DNA of 64,000 bases from Kordia sp. (GCA_002733415.1 NVVR01000002.1:126001-190000), one strand, 5' to 3'. Positions 26,744-37,900 are shown, counted from the first letter of the stretch. Notes: a model not told the origin generated them from the sequence alone. A program made the numbers and translations.

Positions 26744-29700
26744 TTAATAAAAAATATGCCCAGTAGCATTACCATTATACCATTTAATATGGAATAAGTC
26801 ATGGAAACCACCTTCTAATCCTTGCTGATGTACTTCATAGCCTTTCTTATATTTAGTATTATATCTTGCGTGGTTTTTATATCTATTTAAATTACCCCCC
26901 ATCATTTCTTTAAGCAAAGCATCAGCATCTGCCTTGGAACCTACTCTTGTTTGGAACTTCGTTCCTTTTTTCATGAAATCTGCGTTTCCAACCTGTTTAA
27001 CAATTTTGTTCCACGTTTTTGTATTAGGTTTTGTTAATAAGATATCTGATGCCATTCTATCCAACTGACCCTTTACAAGATTACACGTATTATGCACTAA
27101 AACACCTAAGTCACTCACAAAGTAAGTATGCAATCCTTCCACCTCAAAGTTATACACTTTTGCGGTTCTTTGAACTATTTTAATAGTGTTTATGGGTGCT
27201 TTTTTACCACTTAGTAACGTAACAACATCCCCAGCTTCTAAATTTTTAGCAGGTACCCAAGTATTGTTAATATAAAATGGATGCTCATCGGTAGTTTCAA
27301 TAGTGGTATTACCAATGTTAAGCACATATATCGCCTCTTTTTCTCTCACAAAAGTACGCACAACTTTTCGGAGCTCATTCTCTTTAGTCCTTTCATTATA
27401 CGCCCAAACTTCATCACCTTCTTTTATGGTTTCAATAGCCTTATTGCCTTCAGCAGCTTTCACCAATGTTCCTGCTACAAAACAAGCGCCTTTGAGTGCT
27501 CTTTTAGCTAGTCCTTTTGCATATACTCTTGTGCCTGCTTTAATACCGGTTTTAATAGCCCCCTTTACTAAAGAAGCAGAACCTAGTGTAAATACATCGG
27601 CAGCAATTGAGGCAACTCCTAAAGCTACTCCCCAACCATCACCATCGCGAATACCTTTATAAATATCCTTAACACCACCTACAATTGGTATGAAATCCAG
27701 TGCGGTATCAAGTACATCAGCACTGGTAATCCCTAACCCAGAGTTCATTCCTCCAGCTCCAAAAAAAGAAGGCAATGGTGGTGCAATATAACCTGCTAAT
27801 GGATCTTGGTTTAAATTAGTGGTTCTACCATAATTAACAGGTCCTCTATCTGCTTTTCCAAACCAGCTATCGTATAAATCTGTAAAAAGGTTTCCAAAAC
27901 TTTTACCGTTATTACCTACCCAGTCTCCAAATGAACTAAAACTTACATTAATGTTTAAGTCAATACTTTGAGCACCGTCTAATGAGTTTTGGTAATTATA
28001 CGTAGGGTCTTCTGTTTCAACACCATTTTCCCATTGCTCTCCTGTAGGATCGGTATACCTTAACGGGTTGTTCAATACATAACCATAACGGTTAAAGTTT
28101 TGAGTATTTGTTATGTCTTGTATATAATTATCGGTAGATAGGAATCGTTTTAGCTTAGGGTCGTACAAACGTCCATTCATATGTACTAAATTTACGCCTT
28201 GCAAATGTTCATGCCCTGTATACCCTCTGTCAGAATACACAAATTTATCTAAGGCATTTCCATTACCATCAGTTAATTTTACTGTATTTCCCCAAGCATC
28301 AAAATGCCTTTTTTCCTTAACGGTACCATCTTTATCAGAAATCATTAAAATACTTCCTAAATAATCACGGTGTAAATAAAGATATTCTTCATCCGTTGTA
28401 CCGCCAACATATTGTTCCGATCGCCATATCGCATTTGTTCCATAAGCATCTCCACCTATATAAGTAGTAAAAATGGTTTTTTCTGCAGCTAGGTCATAAC
28501 TAATTTCCATGCTCCCATCATTAGAATAATGCTTACGGTTGTTCCGCAATAGGATGTCCGTATTAGTATCACCATAAAACATATGTGACCTCCTGTTGAA
28601 TGCATTATATTGGAAGCCTATTTTTTCTTTCCCATCTTCATTAATTTCAAAAGGTTTTTTAAAGGCGTTATAGGTAACCTGTTGTAATTCATTTTGCTGA
28701 TAGTACAAGTCTCCTTGCGTGTTTAAATCAATAGAATCTACTTGGTATGAGGCTCCAGTATAGTTGTAATCCCCAATGGTATTGTTATTGGTAATTCTTC
28801 CTTTTGTATCATAGGCATGGCTATTATCACCATTATTATCATTGAATGACACTAGTCTATCTAAATTGTCATAACCAAATGTTTCTGACCAAGAAAACAA
28901 ACTATTTGTTCTGCTATTTAAAGTACCACGTTCTGCATTAAAACTAGTGGTAAGTTTCATTATTTCAGCAGGAGTTGAAGTAGCTCCTTTTTCAATTATA
29001 TGCTCTTGTAAATAACCAAATGAATCATACTGGTTTTTCTCACGTAACTCATTACCCATCGTGGCAACAGTAACTTGTCCACGTGCGTTTACCGCATCAA
29101 TTGTCCATAAATTTTCACTAGTTGCAGTATCCAACATGGTTTTTAGTTCCCCATATTGATACCCTAGATTAATTTTCTTTGTACTTTCTTTATTATTTGC
29201 TAATAATTTAGCTTTATATTCTTCAGTTGCTATACGTCCAAAAGAATCATAGGTATACTCTTTTGAAAACTCTGCAAAAGTATTCGTCTCTGAAATTCCA
29301 GTTAGTCTCGCATTACTATCATAGGTATATCCATAAGTACCTTCGCCACCATTAAGTGTTATTCCACTCAAAAACTTATGATTTGGGTCATAGGTATACT
29401 GCATAGTCATATTTGCATTATCACCCGAAATACTCTTTTCATTTAATTTACCAATAGCAGAGTATGTGTAACTAGTTTCTCCTTTAGGATTGATTTCACT
29501 TGTTAATTCATTAAACCCATTATAAGTATATTCAAAAACACCCGCAGAAGGATCGGTTAATTTGGTTTTTCTCCCCCAACCGTCTTGTTCAGTTGTAACA
29601 ATTACTCCTTCATAATTAGTGCTTTTTAACCCGCCGTTTCCATAATAACTATAGTTAATAGTACCTCCTGGATCCGTTACAGACACAACGTTACCCATTG

Positions 29701-32700
29701 CATCCTTAACAGTAGTTACTGTTTTAACGCCATCGTTTACTGAAGTAGTTAACCCACTATAACTAATAGTAATTTCCTTTCCAGAATTAAGTATTTGTTT
29801 TATAACTCTTCCATAAACATCATATTTTGTTTCATTCCATTGGCTAGGAGAACTTCCAGAATAAGGCTCACTTACTTTGTAGGGACGGTCAAACTTGTCA
29901 TACATTACATCAGTCCCAATCATTTGCCCAAGAACATCCTTTTCTTTAACTGATGTTACTCGTTTAAGATTATCTGTATAGGTTTCTATCCTACTACCGT
30001 CATTTCCTGTATCAATAATTGTATAAGCATGATTGGAAGCTTCTGCATAACTTGTTTCTGACTCATTACCTAAATAGTCCGTTACTTTTATCGGTCTGTT
30101 CCAGGAATCATACTCATAACCTGTTGCTTGATTAAATTGATTAGTATCATTCACTAAAATACCAAGAGTAGTATTGTATTGATATGTAGTTTCTAAACCT
30201 TCTACGTCAATTGTTTTAGTTAAATACCTCCCAGAGGGATCATACTCAAACTGTACTTGTCGAGATACTGAACCACTCGGAGTTGTTATTCTTCTAATAA
30301 CATTTCCAAAATTATCATATTCAAAAGCTTCAGTATTAAACGGTGTTCCGTTTCCTTTGGTTTTTTTCTGGGTTAGCGAATAACCACTATAAACATACTG
30401 TTCCTCTGAACTAAAAGTTTCACTTCCAATAGTTGATGTTACAGTTTTACTATTTGGCCTACCTATATAATAATTTGATCCTGTGCTATTGTCATAATTT
30501 ATATCTACTACATTCGTTCCAGGTCCAAAATAATTTGTACTTATTTTTGTTGGATTATTATAGTTATCATACAAATACGTAGTGTTAGTATTATATCCCG
30601 CTAAGGTGTTTTGAGTTAAACTTGACGTTAGTGATAGCTTAAACACTTTATTGCTAGATATAGAAGAAGAATATGTATTTGTTGTTTTAAACACATAATT
30701 TGAACTTGGAATATTAAACGAAAAATATCCGTTTTGAGAATATTCAGCTACTAAAGCCCCCCTCAAATTTGTATCATACTTTGCTACACTGTATCTAATA
30801 TCTGAAAGACCAGAGTGCCAATTAGTTTGAGCAATCCCATTAAAGCCTATAAAACCAAGTCCAGCATTATTAAATACAGCTCCATGATACATGTATTGTT
30901 TTTTTAAAGGAACCGCACCTTCAGCAGTTCTTTGTAGCATAGAAACAACTTTTGTTGTTGGAGCATTTATTACGCCTACATTAGGATATACTTCAGTATT
31001 ATAGATAGGTTTATAAAATTGATTAGGGTTATTACTACTAATTTGCAAAGAGGGATCCAATGGTTTATAATCAATAGTATATGTTAGTCCGTTATTTTCT
31101 ACGGACCTTATCAACATATTTTCTTTATGGTCATTATTGAAATTAAAAGAAGTAACCCATTTGTTGCTTATAGAAGCAAAGCTTAGTTTTTTATTAGGTT
31201 GTTCAGAATTTAAAAAAATTGGTATTGAAAAATGTTTTAAATTACCTGTTTTTAGAGCAGATCCTCCATATACAAAACTTGTATTACTATATGAATGAAT
31301 TCCTCCAGGTGTTTCCTTAATTCCTTCATTGTAGTACACCTTGACTATCTGAGTACCATTTGTATGACTATTGCTAGTTGAGGTTTGGTAATCTATAATA
31401 TCAGTCTTACCATCACCATTTACATCTAGAGGTATTAAATTTGAGCTGTAAAGCCAGCCTGTATAGCCATTCCAAACTGTTTCCCCGCGTGAAAACGGCA
31501 TAGTCTTAAAAGAAAATTTAAAATCTGCACCTGTAGAGATGAATGTGTAAAAAGCATGAGTAGGATTAGTAGTAGTAATAGCATATTGTAGGAAGTCTGT
31601 TTTTCCATCGCCATTATAGTCTCCTAATAAAAAAGGTCTATCAACATGAATACTAGAACTATTTTTTTCCCAAAGTAGTTGTAAATGATTATTGTTATCT
31701 AAACTATATACGGATAACTTTCCATCAGTAACATGCATTATATCGGTTTTTCCATCACCATTAAAATCAGCTGTCATAATTTTGTCCGTAGCCCCAAGAG
31801 AGTCTTGTAAAGCCCCTGCTACATTAACAAAATTTGTAGTTATATTTTTATTTAAATCAATAAAATATGCCTTTCCTCCCTGAATAGTGTATGCACCGCA
31901 ATAACAAGTGCAATCATTACCACCACCTCCTAATCCACCATCATCATCATCACCTGGCCATTCCGGACGCTGGTTAGCTTTAGTTATTAAAGGGTCTAAT
32001 TCTCCGCCTCCACCTCCGCCACCTCCGTCATCACAATCATCTCCTCTTTCATAGCAGGATTTTGAAGTATATGATTTTTGAAAAGCTAACACATCCGTTA
32101 AACCGTCACCATTAAAATCTCCAGAAACATAGGTTTTTGGTATATTTTTTCTAGATGAAACATCACAACTAGATGCGAAAGAGTAAGTAGGGGAATTCCA
32201 GGTTTTTTGGTATTGATAATACAATGGGTTCGTTGTACCATTGGCATACGTTTTAAACTTTACTTGACTACCAGAGCCTTTTTGGATAATACCTATTCCT
32301 TGCCCCGGAATCACTTTATTATTAGAGTTTATAATATTTACAGGAAATATGTTTTCGAAAGCTCCTGTAGTTATTTCTGATGCAGGGTTGTACCCATTTG
32401 ACTGAACATCTTTAAATAACCAAAATTTTGTTTTGTTATTTTTAGGATATACAATAAAATCTGTTTTTCCACTACCGGTAAGATCTAATGATACTGTTTC
32501 TGAGTTAGTTGAGCTAATATCTTGAACCCCTAACTCAGTTGTTTTTTCGTTATACGTTATTGTATTTTCTGTATCATCATACTGAAAATATATTGGGCTA
32601 TGTTTTGTTACTCCATCCGCACTTGTTTCTTGTACGCTAGTTAAACGGGTATGCCTTAAAGCTGTTTCATTGTGAGTTAAGTTATATTTTCTGTATAAAG

Positions 32701-33583
32701 AACTATTTGAATTAACCTGTATATCTTCTAAAATCCAACTCCTTTGAAAGTTTACATTATTTATATAACTATCTTCACGACTTCTTCTTCCATAATTGAA
32801 TACAATCTCATTAATTTGCGTAGCTGTTCCTATGCTACCGTATTTAATTTTATGAATACGACCGTCATAAGTATACTCATAATCAATACCCGCTCCTTGA
32901 GGGTTTTTCCAATTAGAAATATGAAAATTAGTTCTTTGGTTTGACTCGGGGGTAGTTCCATAATTTGCAATAGCTCCATCAGGATAACGCACTGTAAAAT
33001 AAGAAGGACCATATGTAGCCCCATAAGAAGAAACACCATGAGATGTTATTTTTAGGTTAGAATATTTTTCAGTTTCATATTCAGCACCATCTCCCCCATA
33101 AGTTCCGTTTTTTAACATTAATCGTTGGCCATCTAACGCAAAACGATCCATGTTATTAAAATTTATTCCATCTATTTGACCATCATGAAATTTTGTTGAA
33201 GGAATTCGTGATACGGTAGAAACCCCACTAACATTCCAACCATAACCAGCTAAACCACTCCCACCTTGGCTATCATATGCTAATGATATTTTTGGGGCAA
33301 TACCCGTTATCCCTGAAGGAACCGCTATAGGTATATTATATGTAGCCCCCCCACTTGGAGAAACAGATAAAATTCCAGGTGTTTCTCCTGTACCAGAGCT
33401 TGTTCTAGACGCTGTTGTTACCTTTTTTGTTGTTTTTGCGCCGGAAAGTTGTATAACTCCTTCTTCTTTGTTTGTTATTTTTATTTCTTTATAAGTAAAA
33501 GTGTCTTCAGTGCTTTTGGTATTTTGACTAAAAACAGAGATTATAGACAACAGGCTAAGTGATAAAAATAATATTTTTTTCAT
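26744..33583 (-). CDS. Polymorphic toxin: SpvB/VCBS/RHS protein with Hint and novel C-terminal toxin domain
   Basis: 2279 residues. Signal peptide (MKKILFLSLSLLSIISVFSQ); SpvB-like domain (about 60-300); VCBS/FG-GAP repeats (about 480-720, e.g. GDFNGDGLTDVL, ADFNGDGKTDIM) interrupted near 515-560 by a Gly/Asp-rich insert; YD/RHS repeats (about 1085-1740); RHS core (about 1740-1845) ending YGYVLNNPLRYTDPTGE; a Gly- and Ala-rich pre-toxin stretch; a pretoxin Hint domain from Cys2034 to His2164-Asn2165; and a 113-residue toxin domain from Cys2167. RHS shells encapsulate the toxin, and Hint likely frees it. The tip contains HDLFHIKWYNG and ends GHIFY; no family recognised. It likely kills competing bacteria. 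Confidence 0.93.
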   Translation of the reverse strand: MKKILFLSLSLLSIISVFSQNTKSTEDTFTYKEIKITNKEEGVIQLSGAKTTKKVTTASRTSSGTGETPGILSVSPSGGATYNIPIAVPSGITGIAPKISLAYDSQGGSGLAGYGWNVSGVSTVSRIPSTKFHDGQIDGINFNNMDRFALDGQRLMLKNGTYGGDGAEYETEKYSNLKITSHGVSSYGATYGPSYFTVRYPDGAIANYGTTPESNQRTNFHISNWKNPQGAGIDYEYTYDGRIHKIKYGSIGTATQINEIVFNYGRRSREDSYINNVNFQRSWILEDIQVNSNSSLYRKYNLTHNETALRHTRLTSVQETSADGVTKHSPIYFQYDDTENTITYNEKTTELGVQDISSTNSETVSLDLTGSGKTDFIVYPKNNKTKFWLFKDVQSNGYNPASEITTGAFENIFPVNIINSNNKVIPGQGIGIIQKGSGSQVKFKTYANGTTNPLYYQYQKTWNSPTYSFASSCDVSSRKNIPKTYVSGDFNGDGLTDVLAFQKSYTSKSCYERGDDCDDGGGGGGGGELDPLITKANQRPEWPGDDDDGGLGGGGNDCTCYCGAYTIQGGKAYFIDLNKNITTNFVNVAGALQDSLGATDKIMTADFNGDGKTDIMHVTDGKLSVYSLDNNNHLQLLWEKNSSSIHVDRPFLLGDYNGDGKTDFLQYAITTTNPTHAFYTFISTGADFKFSFKTMPFSRGETVWNGYTGWLYSSNLIPLDVNGDGKTDIIDYQTSTSNSHTNGTQIVKVYYNEGIKETPGGIHSYSNTSFVYGGSALKTGNLKHFSIPIFLNSEQPNKKLSFASISNKWVTSFNFNNDHKENMLIRSVENNGLTYTIDYKPLDPSLQISSNNPNQFYKPIYNTEVYPNVGVINAPTTKVVSMLQRTAEGAVPLKKQYMYHGAVFNNAGLGFIGFNGIAQTNWHSGLSDIRYSVAKYDTNLRGALVAEYSQNGYFSFNIPSSNYVFKTTNTYSSSISSNKVFKLSLTSSLTQNTLAGYNTNTTYLYDNYNNPTKISTNYFGPGTNVVDINYDNSTGSNYYIGRPNSKTVTSTIGSETFSSEEQYVYSGYSLTQKKTKGNGTPFNTEAFEYDNFGNVIRRITTPSGSVSRQVQFEYDPSGRYLTKTIDVEGLETTYQYNTTLGILVNDTNQFNQATGYEYDSWNRPIKVTDYLGNESETSYAEASNHAYTIIDTGNDGSRIETYTDNLKRVTSVKEKDVLGQMIGTDVMYDKFDRPYKVSEPYSGSSPSQWNETKYDVYGRVIKQILNSGKEITISYSGLTTSVNDGVKTVTTVKDAMGNVVSVTDPGGTINYSYYGNGGLKSTNYEGVIVTTEQDGWGRKTKLTDPSAGVFEYTYNGFNELTSEINPKGETSYTYSAIGKLNEKSISGDNANMTMQYTYDPNHKFLSGITLNGGEGTYGYTYDSNARLTGISETNTFAEFSKEYTYDSFGRIATEEYKAKLLANNKESTKKINLGYQYGELKTMLDTATSENLWTIDAVNARGQVTVATMGNELREKNQYDSFGYLQEHIIEKGATSTPAEIMKLTTSFNAERGTLNSRTNSLFSWSETFGYDNLDRLVSFNDNNGDNSHAYDTKGRITNNNTIGDYNYTGASYQVDSIDLNTQGDLYYQQNELQQVTYNAFKKPFEINEDGKEKIGFQYNAFNRRSHMFYGDTNTDILLRNNRKHYSNDGSMEISYDLAAEKTIFTTYIGGDAYGTNAIWRSEQYVGGTTDEEYLYLHRDYLGSILMISDKDGTVKEKRHFDAWGNTVKLTDGNGNALDKFVYSDRGYTGHEHLQGVNLVHMNGRLYDPKLKRFLSTDNYIQDITNTQNFNRYGYVLNNPLRYTDPTGEQWENGVETEDPTYNYQNSLDGAQSIDLNINVSFSSFGDWVGNNGKSFGNLFTDLYDSWFGKADRGPVNYGRTTNLNQDPLAGYIAPPLPSFFGAGGMNSGLGITSADVLDTALDFIPIVGGVKDIYKGIRDGDGWGVALGVASIAADVFTLGSASLVKGAIKTGIKAGTRVYAKGLAKRALKGACFVAGTLVKAAEGNKAIETIKEGDEVWAYNERTKENELRKVVRTFVREKEAIYVLNIGNTTIETTDEHPFYINNTWVPAKNLEAGDVVTLLSGKKAPINTIKIVQRTAKVYNFEVEGLHTYFVSDLGVLVHNTCNLVKGQLDRMASDILLTKPNTKTWNKIVKQVGNADFMKKGTKFQTRVGSKADADALLKEMMGGNLNRYKNHARYNTKYKKGYEVHQQGLEGGFHDLFHIKWYNGNATGHIFY
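26747..27085 (-). other. C-terminal toxin domain of the RHS protein
   Basis: Sub-feature covering residues 2167-2279. After the Hint terminal HNT the polypeptide continues with CNLVKGQLDRMASDIL, then a Lys/Arg-rich middle (RYKNHARYNTKYKKGYEVH) and a His-rich end (GGFHDLFHIKWYNG, GHIFY). Three histidines (HQQ, HDL, HIK) and the basic surface suggest a nuclease-like fold, but that is inference. Confidence 0.7.
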
Positions 33584-33611
33584 CTTTTTATTATTGATTT
33601 GTTAGTTAGTT

Positions 33612-34727
33612 TTATTGTTTGATGATCTTTTTAGTAATACTATTACCATCATTTAAATGTATGTGCACAAAATAGACTCCTACAGGTTTTCCTTGTAAAC
33701 TAAATTGCAACTTATCATTTTGATTTAATGAAATACTTTGTACTAGTGCAGAATTGACATTATAAACATTTATCGATTCAATTTTAGTGCTTAATTCACT
33801 TGGTATTTGAATGTAAACAAGATTTTTTGTAGGGTTTGGGTAAACCGAAAATTGACTTTCGTTATTAAGCACATCCTCTTCATTACTTAATAACTCCTCC
33901 TCATTACTTGATCTTGATACTATTATACTGTTTTTACTTTGTTTTCCAGCAGGTGGAGTTGGAACCGTACAACCTGGGGCTATACAATAAAACCGTTGTT
34001 TCTGACTTCCAGCGTTGTCAAAGGCAAATACCAATTTGGAGCTTGCGTTAATACTCATCAATTGAGCAAGACTAAATTCTGTCCCATTTAGTATTTCTAG
34101 TCTTGGAGCTACAAAATATTGTCGGTCATTAACGTTACTATCATTATACAAATAACTTCTAAGCTTCGTAGTATTTGCTGCAGATGCAAATTTAAAATCA
34201 GTAATGCTTTGAACTCTTTCTCCTGTAACACCATCATATATTCCACCAATATTCCCTGCACCTGCATAATTACTAGCATGAACATATCCAACGATTAAAT
34301 ACCATCTATTTAATTGTGGTAAATCTCCATACCAAAAATATGGGTTTGGATTTGGAGAATTATCTAAATTTAAGATATTGTTATAACACCCAAAGTATGA
34401 ATAACCATCATTTGAGTTTGTTTTTTTTAGCCAAATAGTATAGCGATATGTTTTAGCATGGTCTATAGAAATACTGGTAGTTGTAAACCCTCCACTAGCA
34501 CCACCGTTAGCATCAGGGGTCGCTGTCCATAAAGTAACTTGATTTCCTACGTGATCGTAACCTAATTCTCTACTATTCTCTGCAGCAGTTCCATTCTGAT
34601 TAAAACCCGAAACACTTCCTGAGCCAGTTACCCATCCTGAAACATCTAATAAATTTTGATCTTGAGCTTGTCCTATAAAACTTGTAATAAGCAATAAGAT
34701 AATTGCTCTCGTTTTTAATGTTATCAT
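33612..34727 (-). CDS. T9SS type A secreted protein upstream of the RHS toxin
   Basis: 371 residues from ATG at 34727 (MITLKTRAIILLLITSFIGQAQ, signal peptide). Residues about 25-250 look like a single beta-sandwich or concanavalin-like domain (KTYRYTIWLKKTNSNDGYSY, NRWYLIVGYVHASNY); a linker rich in Ser, Asn and Glu follows; the last 75 residues are a type A sorting domain (FSVYPNPTKNLVYI ... GVYFVHIHL). It is the first gene of the toxin operon, 28 bp before the RHS gene. It may help present or deliver the toxin; no such function is shown by the sequence alone. Confidence 0.85.
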   Translation of the reverse strand: MITLKTRAIILLLITSFIGQAQDQNLLDVSGWVTGSGSVSGFNQNGTAAENSRELGYDHVGNQVTLWTATPDANGGASGGFTTTSISIDHAKTYRYTIWLKKTNSNDGYSYFGCYNNILNLDNSPNPNPYFWYGDLPQLNRWYLIVGYVHASNYAGAGNIGGIYDGVTGERVQSITDFKFASAANTTKLRSYLYNDSNVNDRQYFVAPRLEILNGTEFSLAQLMSINASSKLVFAFDNAGSQKQRFYCIAPGCTVPTPPAGKQSKNSIIVSRSSNEEELLSNEEDVLNNESQFSVYPNPTKNLVYIQIPSELSTKIESINVYNVNSALVQSISLNQNDKLQFSLQGKPVGVYFVHIHLNDGNSITKKIIKQ

Positions 34728-34848
34728 GTAGTTAGTTTTTTGAAATGTAAACATACGAAAGACACACTCGATTAAGTGTCACTAAAATCGGGTATATTAC
34801 ATCACTATGTTTGGGTATTTTTACAGTGAAATTTTGTCTAACAGCTAA

Positions 34849-34876
34849 AAAAAGCATCGATATTTATCGATGCTTT
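34849..34876 (-). terminator. Terminator after the RND efflux operon, right copy of the block-flanking repeat
   Basis: Same hairpin core as at 20273-20306 (AAAAGCATCGATA, TT, inverse complement). The following bases (AATAG-AAGTTCACTAATTT versus AATAGTAAGTTAGTGAATTT) are also related, so the similarity extends beyond the hairpin over more than 50 bp. Confidence 0.8.
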
Positions 34877-34905
34877 TAAAATAATAGAAGTTCACTAATT
34901 TGTAT

Positions 34906-37900
34906 TTACCCTCTTTTAGAAATACGAGCTTTTAATATCTCTACTAAATAGAATAATATTGGAACTATAATTAAAGTTAGGAACGTAGCAATGAATAATC
35001 CGTAAATTACGGTCCATGCTAAGGGACCCCAGAAAATAACGTTATCTCCACCAAAATAAATATTAGCATCAAACTCACTAAACAGCGTGTAGAAATTAAT
35101 ATTTAATCCTATCGCTAATGGTATTAATCCAAGTATCGTAGTTATTGCCGTTAGTATTACTGGCCGTAAACGTGCTTTTCCTGCAAGTACAATGCTTTCA
35201 TGTAAATTATCATGGTCCAAATAGGTGTCTTCGGGAAGCTTTAATTCTTCACGTTTTCTGTCGATTAATAGTTGAGTATAATCCAAGAGGACAACACCAT
35301 TGTTTACTACAATACCTGCGAGGGAAATAATTCCCATCATGGTCATCATAATAACAAAGGCACTACCAGTTATTACAATACCGCCAAATACACCAATTAA
35401 ACTCAAAAAGATGGCAAGCATGATTATAGCCGGTTTTGAAATAGAGTTGAATTGGAAAATTAGAATTAAAAAAATTAATCCAAGTCCTGTAAAAAACGCT
35501 CCCATTAGGAAGGTCATTTGCTTATTTTGTTCTTCAATTTGACCTGTATAATCAATTTTTATTTGACTAGATAGACCAGTAAAGTTTTTCATTTCTTCTT
35601 GAATATTCGATACTATAATAGCAGGATCAGTGAAGCCAGGAGCTAAGGCGGAATATATAGTAACAACTCGTTTTGTTCCTTTGTGTTTAATAGCACTAAA
35701 TCCAGAAGTGTTTTTTTGTGTAGCCAAAACCGATACAGGTACTTCTTTTATTTTCCCAGAAGCCATATCTCTAAAAGTTATCTTCTGATTAAACAGCGCG
35801 CTTGTGTTGTACTTATTGTCTTTGTTAAAACGAACATAAATATCATAATCTTCACCTGCTTCTTTATAGGTTCCTGCTTTAGCTCCGAAAATAGAATTAC
35901 GTAATTGTTGTCCTACTTGTCCGGTACTAACACCTAATTCACCAGCTTTTTTTCTGTCAACAGTAACTTGCATTGATGGTTTTGATTTGTTTACATCAAT
36001 TTTTAATTCGTCAATACCAGCAATGTTTTTAGAATTAATGAAGTCACGCATACGCTCAGCAGTAACTATTAATTCGGAATAATTAGGGCCTTCTATTTCA
36101 ATGTTAATAGGTGCCCCAGCAGGTGGTCCTGAAGCATCTTTTTCGACAGATATTGAAACACCTGGATATATTCCGGTTAAAGCGGTTTGTATTTTTTGTC
36201 TTAATACTTCACTGTCTTCTCCTTTTCTGAACTTGTATTCACGCATGGAGGCAGTGATTTTTCCTTTGTGTGGAATTTCAGCTGTTGATCCACCATCAGT
36301 TTGTGGGTTTCCAGCTCCGTCACCTACTTGAGCAACTGCAGATTCTACTAAAAAATTATGATCACCATCCATGTATTGGGAATCATTAATAACAGCATAT
36401 ACACGTTGTTCAATTTTCTTGGTAATTGTATTGGTTTTTTCAATAGCTGTACCTTGAGGGTATTCTATATAAACAATAATTTGATTCGGCTTATTGTCAG
36501 GAAAAAACTCAATTTTAGTACGTTGACTTGATACTGATGCACCAAACCCCATAAAAGCAAGGAACAATAGGGCGAAAGTTCCAACAACTATTACGTAAGG
36601 CCTTCGTCCTTTTAAAGCTCCTCTCAATACTTTTTCATAAAATCGTTCCCAACGTGTTAATATTTTTGTTTGGAAATGATTCGCCATTTTACGTAATATA
36701 AAACGATATGCCCATAGCATGATTGCGGTAAAAATCATGATGCTTCCTAGTGCTCTATATTCCCCTCCAAAAATTAAAATTAAAGCCCCTATTCCAGCTA
36801 CAATACTCGAGATAGTGATTAATTTTTTGATAGGCATTTCTTTATCCTCAATTTTCATAAACTGCGATACTAAAACAGAGTTAAAGAAAATAGCAACAAA
36901 CAATGATGATCCTAATACAACAGATAGGGTTATTGGGAAATAAACCATGAATTGCCCCATAACACCTGGCCACATTCCTAGTGGGATAAATGCAGCTACA
37001 GTTGTTGCTGTAGATATAATGATAGGAAAGGCAATTTCTCCAATTCCTTTTTTGGCAGCTTCAATCCTACTCATGCCTTCGTCATCCATTAATCGATAGG
37101 CATTTTCTACTACTACAATACCGTTGTCTACTAACATTCCGAGTCCCATAATTAATCCGAATAAAATCATGGTATTTAAGGTGTATCCTAAAGCTCCTAA
37201 AATCATCAAGGACATAAACATTGACATAGGAATTGCAAATCCAACAAATAATGCGTTTTTGAACCCTAAAAAGAACATTAGTACCCCGACAACTAGTATA
37301 ATACCAAAGATAATATTGTTTACCAAATCATCCACCTGGCCAATAGTTTTTGATGATTGGTCATTTGTAATTGTTACTTTTAAATTACTTGGGAACACAT
37401 TCTCTTTTGCATCTTTAACAATTTGATGCACTTGTTCAGCAGCGGTTACCATGTTTTTTCCAGAACGTTTTTTTACATCAAGCATTACTACTCGCTCTCC
37501 AAATTCACGTGCATAAGTTGTTCTTTCTTTATCTTTAAAAGTGACTTTTGCAATGTCTTTTAAGTAGATAGGATTATTATGTTCCGACTTTACAACAAAG
37601 TTTTCTAAATCTTTTGGGGTACTAATTTCTCCAATAATTCTAACCGTACGGCGTTGTCCGCTAGATACTAAGTTACCGGCAGACATGGTTACGTTTCCGT
37701 TCCCAATAGCGTTTTTAATATCATCAAAACTAACCTTGGCAGCCATCATTTTGTAAATATCTACAGCTACTTCAACTTCTTTAGCTTGCGCTCCTCTAAT
37801 ATCTACTTGTTTTATTTCTTGTAAATTTTCTATTTTCCGTTCTAAATAAACACCAAATTCTTTTAATCGTTCAACTGGATAGTCACCAGAAATATTAATA

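Noticed and set aside
27086-27484. Hint region as an intein
   Set aside because: There is no host-protein extein after it; the following 113 residues are a toxin-like domain and the position after an RHS core is that of a pretoxin Hint.
20345-34727. Transposase or integrase carrying the toxin block
   Set aside because: No such gene or IS end was found in the block; only the duplicated terminator suggests insertion.
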